The notes under the pieces were generated by a model. It worked only from the letters and a program-made list of their open reading frames with translations. It made no database searches and was not told the origin of the DNA. Shown one piece after another: positions 6,251 to 10,489 of a DNA stretch of 10,489 nucleotides (position 1 is the stretch's first letter; each line of letters begins with the position of its first letter). The DNA comes from Sandarakinorhabdus sp. (GTDB lineage Bacteria > Pseudomonadota > Alphaproteobacteria > Sphingomonadales > Sphingomonadaceae): the NCBI GenBank assembly GCA_025458465.1, contig JALOSK010000053.1, forward strand, positions 1 through 10,489, in the 5' to 3' direction. Made by a program: the position numbers and the translations under genes.

Positions 6251-7819
6251 TCAGGTCGCCGCCAGCTGGGCCAGCGCGGTGGGTGTATCGACATCCAGCA
6301 GGCAGGCCGGCGATGGTGCGGCGATTTCGGTGACGGCAAAATCGCCCATCACGGCCTTGCCGCCGGCATCGCCAGACAGTTCCAGCAAGCGCGCAAAGGC
6401 GGCCCGCGGCCAGCGCACCGGGTGGCCGCGCCTGCCATCCCACACCGGCACCACCACCGCGCCGGGTGCCGCGGCCAGCGCGGCGATCAGGCCCGGTTCC
6501 ACCGCCGGCATGTCGGCCAGACAGACCAGCACGGCGTCCCATTCGGCAGGCACGGCCGCGATCCCGGCCGCCAGGCTGCGGCCCATCCCGTCGGCCCAAT
6601 CGGGCGCATCGACAAAATGCACGTCGCGGCCGGCCAGTGCAGCGCGCACCGCATCGCTGTCGTGGCCGGTCACCACGATGGGCGGCGGCATGCCAGCGGC
6701 GGCGATGGCATCGGCGGCGTGTGCCACCAGCGACTGGCCACGCCATTGCGCCAGCAGCTTGTGGCCATCGCCAAAGCGGCTGGAGCGCCCGGCGGCCAGC
6801 AGGATGGCGCCCACACGGCCGGGCACGGCAGCGCGGGCGCGCGGCTCGGGGCGTTCGGCTTCGGGCAGCAGGCCGCCTTCGCCCATTGCGGCGATGTCGG
6901 CTGATGTGACGTCCAGCCCGGCCAGCAGCCGTTCCAGCACCAGATCAAGGCCATTGCGCTTGGGGCTTCTGGCGCAGCCGGGCAGGCCGACCACCGGTTT
7001 GCCGTCCACTTCGCCCAGCACCAGCAGGTTGCCGGGGTCAACCGGCATGCCCAGCCGCGTGACCGTGCCGCGCAGCAGTTCGATGGTGCTGGGCACGATA
7101 TCGCCGCGATCCACCGTGGCTGAAGCGCTGGCCACCAGCACCAGATCGGCACTCTCCAGCCCTTCCATGATGCCGCCGGCCAGGGAAGCGCGGATGTGGA
7201 TGCGCGGCGTCAGCACCACCAGTTCGCTGCCCAGCGCGGTGATCCGCGCGCGCGTCACCTGTTCCAGTTTCGCCAGTGCCTTGCCAGTCGTGCCGGGCAA
7301 CTGCGTGGCCACCAGCGCGACCCGGCGTGGCCGGAAGGGTGCGAGGCCCAGCGGCGCAGCCACGGCGGCGATGGCCGCATCCAGCGCGGCCCGGCCAACC
7401 CCATAACGGATGATCTTTATGGTGGCGACGATGGTGCCGGCCGTGACGCGGGCGTGGGCGGGCAGGGTGGCCAGCGTGATGGCTTCATCAACGCTGTTCA
7501 CCGCCAGCACCAGCCCCGGCGGGATGATCAGCAGGCCATCGCCAGTGGCGGCCAGGTTCACCCGGCCATGCACCGGCGGCAACGCGATCAGGCCTTCGCC
7601 GGCCAGCGCGGCGGCCAGTGCGATGGCGGCGTCATCCTCGCCCACGTCATCCACGTCCAGCCGCGCGACCATCACCTTGTCGTGACCCGCGCGGCGCAGG
7701 ATCTCGATGTCCACAGCGGTCAGCACGCGGCCCTTGGCCAGCCGCCAGCCATCGATCACCAGCCCGTGCGCAAGGATCGCCCCTTCGGCCTGCGCCAGCG
7801 GGACCGTGCCGAACTTCAC
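6251..7819 (-). CDS. MoeA-like molybdopterin-binding / MobA-like nucleotidyltransferase fusion protein
   Basis: This is a 522-residue cytoplasmic fusion of a known architecture. Residues ~1-325 are a MoeA-like molybdopterin-binding domain, with SASATVDRGDIVPSTIE (231-247) at the pterin-binding site and VGLPGCARSPKRNG (277-290). Residues ~335-522 are a MobA/MocA-type nucleotidyltransferase. There, LLAAGRSSRFG (340-350) with Lys354 is the nucleotide-binding loop, CLADMP (433-438) carries the metal-binding Asp, GRRGHPV (462-468) is the family element, and LLDVDTPTAL (507-516) the C-terminal signature. The expected role is late molybdenum cofactor maturation, probably cytidylation to MCD for xanthine oxidase-family enzymes, which fits xdhC upstream. 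The start is GTG 7819, overlapping the xdhC stop (GTGA). The activity of the MoeA-like half in such fusions is unclear to me. Confidence 0.92.
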   Translation of the reverse strand: MKFGTVPLAQAEGAILAHGLVIDGWRLAKGRVLTAVDIEILRRAGHDKVMVARLDVDDVGEDDAAIALAAALAGEGLIALPPVHGRVNLAATGDGLLIIPPGLVLAVNSVDEAITLATLPAHARVTAGTIVATIKIIRYGVGRAALDAAIAAVAAPLGLAPFRPRRVALVATQLPGTTGKALAKLEQVTRARITALGSELVVLTPRIHIRASLAGGIMEGLESADLVLVASASATVDRGDIVPSTIELLRGTVTRLGMPVDPGNLLVLGEVDGKPVVGLPGCARSPKRNGLDLVLERLLAGLDVTSADIAAMGEGGLLPEAERPEPRARAAVPGRVGAILLAAGRSSRFGDGHKLLAQWRGQSLVAHAADAIAAAGMPPPIVVTGHDSDAVRAALAGRDVHFVDAPDWADGMGRSLAAGIAAVPAEWDAVLVCLADMPAVEPGLIAALAAAPGAVVVPVWDGRRGHPVRWPRAAFARLLELSGDAGGKAVMGDFAVTEIAAPSPACLLDVDTPTALAQLAAT

Positions 7820-8775
7820 GGCACCAGCGCGCCGCGCCAGGCAGCGGTGAGTTGCGCAGCGATGGACAGGGCGATTTCGGCCGGGTTGGCCGCGCCGATG
7901 GCAAGGCCCGCCGGCCCGTGGATGCGTGCCAGATCATCGGCGCCAAAGCCCTGCGCCGCCAGCCGTTCCAGCCGGGCGGCGTGGTTCTTCCGACTGCCCA
8001 GCGCCGCGATGTAGAAGGCGGGCGATCGCAGCGCGCCGGCCAGCGCCACGTCGTCGATCTTGGGATCGTGGGTGAGGGCGACCAGCGCGCTGGCCGCATT
8101 GGGCTTCAGTTCGGCCAGCGCCTCATCGGGCCAGCGGCGATCAAGCGGCAGGCCGGCAAAGCGCTCACTGTCGGCGAACAGGCCGCGTGGATCAATCACG
8201 GTTGGCGCGATGCCCAGCGCCGTGGCCAGCGGCACCAGCGCCTGGGCGATATGGACGGCGCCGATGATGAACAGCCGACGCGGCGGCGGATAGGCGCGCT
8301 CGAACGGGCCGCCGGTGCCTTCATGGGTCTGCCCGGTGGCAGGATCGCTGGACAGGGTGACGCCCTCGCCAGCCGCCGTGGCAGCCAGCACGCGCGCCAC
8401 CAGCGCCGGCGGCAGGCCATCATTGGCCAGCCGTTGCACCAGGATGGCGATGCGCCCGCCACACGCCAGCCCGGCGCGCCAGGCGACATCATCGGCAACG
8501 CCGAATTCCAGAACCGCGTGCCCGGTGCCGGCGGCAATCATGTCCTGCGCGGCAAGGATCACATCGGCTTCCACACAGCCACCCGACACGCTGCCGGCGA
8601 ACAGGCCATCCGCGCGCACAGCCAGATGCGCGCCCACCCGGCGCGGCGCCGATCCCCAGGTGCTGATCACGGTGGCGATGGCGGCGGCGTGCCCCGCCTG
8701 TTGCCACGCCAGCGCCGTGGCCAGCGTGGCCAGATCATCGTCTGCCGACACTGGCGCAGGCAGGGACGGCATCAT
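7816..8775 (-). CDS. xdhC: XdhC/CoxI family molybdenum cofactor insertion chaperone
   Basis: This is a 319-residue protein of the XdhC/CoxI family. In Rhodobacter, XdhC binds molybdenum cofactor, promotes its sulfuration and hands it to xanthine dehydrogenase. The N-terminal domain has STWGSAPRRVGAHLAV (38-53) and GSVSGGCVEADV (61-72) with the conserved Cys67. The C-terminal Rossmann domain begins at RRLFIIGAVHIAQAL (166-180) and continues to ALGSRKNHAARL. The start is ATG 8775, which overlaps the coxG stop (ATGA); a second ATG follows at once. A start further upstream at 8829 would overlap the conserved end of coxG and is not needed. Its place between coxG and the MoeA/MobA-like gene supports a role in maturing a xanthine oxidase or CO dehydrogenase-like enzyme encoded elsewhere. 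Confidence 0.93.
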   Translation of the reverse strand: MMPSLPAPVSADDDLATLATALAWQQAGHAAAIATVISTWGSAPRRVGAHLAVRADGLFAGSVSGGCVEADVILAAQDMIAAGTGHAVLEFGVADDVAWRAGLACGGRIAILVQRLANDGLPPALVARVLAATAAGEGVTLSSDPATGQTHEGTGGPFERAYPPPRRLFIIGAVHIAQALVPLATALGIAPTVIDPRGLFADSERFAGLPLDRRWPDEALAELKPNAASALVALTHDPKIDDVALAGALRSPAFYIAALGSRKNHAARLERLAAQGFGADDLARIHGPAGLAIGAANPAEIALSIAAQLTAAWRGALVP

Positions 8776-9368
8776 TGCCACTGCCACCACAGGAAGGCGA
8801 GGGTGGCGATGATCAGGCCTGCGCCCCACAGGATCGGCGGGATGCCACCCGCAGCGGCCGGTTCCGGCGCAGCGGCCGTGGGTGCCGGCGAAGCTTCGCT
8901 GTCACCTGCCGGGCTGGCGGTGCCTTCCACCTCGGCGCGCAGGCGGGCGAAGAAGTGATCGGCATATTGCTTGGCCGTGCCCTCGATCAGGCGGGCGCCC
9001 AGTTGCGCCAGCTTGCCGCCCACCTGTGCCTTCACCACATAATCAAGCCGCGTGGCGGCCGGGCCCAGTTCCGCCAGCGCGATATCGGCGCTGCCCTTGG
9101 CAAAGCCGGCCACGCCGCCCTTGCCTTCGCCCACCAGGCGATAGCGTTCGGGCGCCACGATATCCTCCAGCCGCACCGTGCCGGCGAATTTCGCGCGCAC
9201 CGGACCCACCTTGGCGTTCATCGTGCCTTCGAAGGTCGGGGTCTCGCCATCCTGCCGGGTGAGCGTTTCGACCCCGTCGATGCAGCGGGCCAGCACATCC
9301 GGATCATTCAACGCCGCCCACAGGGCCTGGCGGGGGGCGGCGATGTCCACGCTGCCAGAAAGTTCCAT
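8772..9368 (-). CDS. coxG: CoxG-like SRPBCC protein with C-terminal membrane anchor
   Basis: This is a 198-residue protein related to CO dehydrogenase subunit G. Residues ~1-145 form an SRPBCC domain: MELSGSVDIAAPRQALWAAL at the start, then DPDVLARCIDGVETL and GGKLAQLGARLIEGTAKQYAD, all typical of CoxG. A Pro/Ala/Glu-rich linker (~146-175) leads to a single hydrophobic helix (~177-196, IPPILWGAGLIIATLAFLWW) at the very C-terminus. In Oligotropha, CoxG is implicated in attaching molybdenum CO dehydrogenase to the membrane. The start is ATG 9368, supported by GGAGGGAG (9373-9380) and family length; an in-frame start at 9461 would add 31 residues unlike the family. It is the first gene of the leftward operon. 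CoxG-like proteins also accompany other molybdenum hydroxylases, so CO oxidation should not be assumed. Confidence 0.92.
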   Translation of the reverse strand: MELSGSVDIAAPRQALWAALNDPDVLARCIDGVETLTRQDGETPTFEGTMNAKVGPVRAKFAGTVRLEDIVAPERYRLVGEGKGGVAGFAKGSADIALAELGPAATRLDYVVKAQVGGKLAQLGARLIEGTAKQYADHFFARLRAEVEGTASPAGDSEASPAPTAAAPEPAAAGGIPPILWGAGLIIATLAFLWWQWQ

Positions 9369-9372
9369 GGCG

Positions 9373-9380
9373 CTCCCTCC
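9373..9380 (-). promoter_or_regulatory. Ribosome binding site fixing the coxG start
   Basis: GGAGGGAG on the minus strand ends 4 bp before ATG 9368. It supports this start over the upstream in-frame candidate at 9461. I could not identify a convincing promoter for the operon in the GC-rich sequence up to about 9500. Confidence 0.75.
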
Positions 9381-9524
9381 ATCCTGGGCCCACATTGCAT
9401 CATCGCAACGATGGGGCGGCCCATCACTTTCCGCTTGCCGCCCAGCCGGCCCCTGAGTCAATGCAGCCCCAGCGGATACCGCTGCCGGCTGCGGCTGGCG
9501 TGCGCGGAAAAAAAGGCAGTTTGC

Positions 9525-9553
9525 GTGACAAAAAACTATCCATTAATGATATT
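9525..9553 (+). promoter_or_regulatory. Candidate sigma70-like promoter of the cold-shock gene
   Basis: GTGACA (9525-9530) and GATATT (9548-9553) are 17 bp apart in a markedly AT-rich patch (about 9508-9570) within a GC-rich window. They match the consensus hexamers at 5 and 4 of 6 positions. The -10 hexamer and spacing equal those proposed for the BI-1 gene. A start near 9560 would give a leader of about 44 nt before ATG 9604. The rest of the divergent gap (9381-9524) shows nothing else I can support. Confidence 0.5.
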
Positions 9554-9603
9554 GTCATCTAACGTTTCTGCTCAAGATGGTTGCGTTCAAAATGGGGGAT
9601 AGA

Positions 9604-10179
9604 ATGAAATCGGACGCAACGCCCACCGACGTCGCGTCGGGCGAGCCGGTTGCCGAGGAAACCATCGTGCGCGGCACGATGAAATGGTTCGACCCGGTAA
9701 GAGGTTATGGGTTCCTTGTGCCGGAAACCGGCGAGGGCAGCGACGTGCTGGTGCATTATTCCCTGGTGCGCGAACTGGGCCGCCGCACGCTGCCGGAAGG
9801 CGCGACTCTCACGGTGGCGGCAGTTGCGCGCGATCGTGGCCGCCAGGCACGGCGCATCATCGATTGCGATCTGACCACGGCGATCGGGCCGGATCCTGAA
9901 ACCGCTGCCGCCAAGGCTGCAGATCGCGTGAACCCGCAGAACCTGATTGACCAGGCCGGCCCGTTCGAGCCGGCATCGGTGAAGTGGTTCAATCGCCTGA
10001 AGGGCTATGGCTTCGTTGTCCGCCCTGACGCGGCGGAGGATATCTTCATCCACATGGAAACCGTGCGCCGCGCCGGTCTGGCCGAATTGCAACCGGGCCA
10101 GCCGCTGGAAGTGCGGGTGGCGCCCGGCCAGAAGGGCCCGCTGGCGGTTGCCGCACGGGCCGCGGGCAGCGGGGATTGA
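9604..10179 (+). CDS. Cold-shock protein with two cold-shock domains
   Basis: This is a 191-residue cytoplasmic nucleic-acid-binding protein with two cold-shock domains. Domain 1 (~22-88) has [17 protein letters not shown] (RNP1-like GYGFL, 34-38) and DVLVHYS (47-53, RNP2-like). Domain 2 (~121-186) has [15 protein letters not shown] and [10 protein letters not shown] polar/Ala-rich linker joins them. Double-domain proteins of this kind are common in alphaproteobacteria and act on RNA folding, not always in response to cold. Three in-frame ATGs are possible (9577, 9592, 9604). ATG 9604 is preferred because GGGGGA (9594-9599) precedes it and the earlier ones lack such a site; the choice changes the N-terminus by at most nine residues. 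A DUF192 gene follows after 11 bp, an arrangement I recall as frequent in this class. Confidence 0.93.
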   Translation: MKSDATPTDVASGEPVAEETIVRGTMKWFDPVRGYGFLVPETGEGSDVLVHYSLVRELGRRTLPEGATLTVAAVARDRGRQARRIIDCDLTTAIGPDPETAAAKAADRVNPQNLIDQAGPFEPASVKWFNRLKGYGFVVRPDAAEDIFIHMETVRRAGLAELQPGQPLEVRVAPGQKGPLAVAARAAGSGD

Positions 10180-10190
10180 AGAGCGCGGCG

Positions 10191-10489
10191 ATGCCAAGGC
10201 TTGTTGTTGCCTTGCTGGCCGTGTTGGCCGGCGCCGGCGCGGCCCAGGCGTGCCCCTATTCCGATCTGAAGCGCAGCACCGCCACGTTCCAGACCGCCAA
10301 AGGCCGTTTCACCTACAAGGTGGAGCTCGCCATCACCGCCGAACAGCAGGCTTGCGGGCTGATGTTCCGGGACAAGATGGCGGCCGATGCCGGCATGGCC
10401 TTTCCGATGGTGCCGCCGCGCCGGGCCGGCTTCTGGATGGAGAACACCATCCTGCCGCTGGATCTGATCTTCGTGTCGCCGCAGGGCCG
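10191..10489 (+). CDS. Secreted DUF192 family protein, 3' end cut by the window
   Basis: The visible 99 codons encode a DUF192 protein, a family of unproven function. The N-terminus is a signal peptide: MPRLVV, a hydrophobic Leu/Ala core and AQA at 18-20, with cleavage probably before Cys21. The sequence before Cys21 does not fit a lipobox. The mature part shows the family pattern: an ITAEQQACGLMFRDKM element (48-63) with the usual GLMFR, then FPMVPPRRAGFWMENT (71-86) and LPLDLIFV (88-95). ATG 10191 starts 11 bp after the cold-shock stop with only a weak GAAGAG before it, so the gene is probably cotranscribed with it. The remaining C-terminus, usually some 50-60 residues, lies beyond the window. 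Confidence 0.9.
   Translation, partial: MPRLVVALLAVLAGAGAAQACPYSDLKRSTATFQTAKGRFTYKVELAITAEQQACGLMFRDKMAADAGMAFPMVPPRRAGFWMENTILPLDLIFVSPQG

Noticed and set aside
8776..8829. An upstream start for xdhC at 8829
   Set aside because: It would lie deep within coxG and add 18 residues unlike the family; ATG 8775 overlaps the coxG stop in the usual ATGA manner.
6279..8958. Long plus-strand open frames (6279-7406, 7196-8014, 7618-8958)
   Set aside because: They are Arg/Ala/Ser/Pro- or Gln/His-rich without domains, and lie opposite the MoeA/MobA fusion and xdhC, which have conserved motifs throughout.
9395..9408. Inverted repeat TTGC-N6-GCAA upstream of coxG as an operator
   Set aside because: The arms are only 4 bp and there is no second copy or clear promoter beside it, so chance is a sufficient explanation.
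9369..9461. An upstream start for coxG at 9461
   Set aside because: The added 31 residues are not SRPBCC-like, and a strong ribosome binding site precedes ATG 9368.
9546..9558. ATGA/TCAT dyad in the cold-shock leader region
   Set aside because: The arms are too short and the region is AT-rich, where such dyads are common by chance.

Overview
This is a GC-rich, gene-dense chromosomal window. The gene set looks like an alphaproteobacterium, most likely a sphingomonad: a YbbP-type permease, a BI-1/YccA protein, a coxG-xdhC-MoeA/MobA-fusion cluster, and a double cold-shock-domain protein followed by a DUF192 protein. That assignment rests on family recognition and composition only. No rRNA, tRNA, CRISPR array, insertion sequence or phage gene was seen.

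Left part (1-3988, + strand). The window opens inside a dienelactone hydrolase gene broken by an exact 31-bp tandem duplication. The duplication shifts the frame just after the catalytic Asp, so the codon for the catalytic His is in another frame. The hydrolase stop overlaps the probable start of a large FtsX/YbbP-type ABC permease. After a 97-bp spacer with a good sigma70-like promoter and a strong ribosome binding site comes a BI-1/YccA family membrane protein. A 14-bp-stem terminator separates it from the convergent operon.

Middle (4004-9368, - strand). Seven genes run leftwards in tight succession. Read in transcription order, the first three are molybdoenzyme accessory genes: coxG (membrane-anchored SRPBCC), xdhC (molybdenum cofactor insertion and sulfuration chaperone) and a MoeA-like/MobA-like fusion. 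After a 48-bp gap come a MarR regulator, a PaaI-type thioesterase, an SDR-fold protein without the catalytic Tyr and Ser, and a 2-hydroxychromene-2-carboxylate isomerase-like (DsbA/GST-kappa) protein. Four junctions are 4-bp start/stop overlaps. The perfect palindrome CTGCAATTGCAG occurs twice, just upstream of marR and at the thioesterase start, and is a good candidate for the MarR operator. No molybdenum hydroxylase structural genes lie in the window, so the enzyme served by the accessory genes is elsewhere.

Right part (9369-10489, + strand). An AT-rich divergent intergenic region carries a candidate promoter for a two-domain cold-shock protein. A secreted DUF192 protein follows 11 bp later and is cut by the window end.

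I see no convincing wholly new system. The observations most worth checking are the 31-bp frameshifting duplication, the paired MarR palindromes, the degenerate SDR active site, and the accessory molybdenum cassette without its enzyme.
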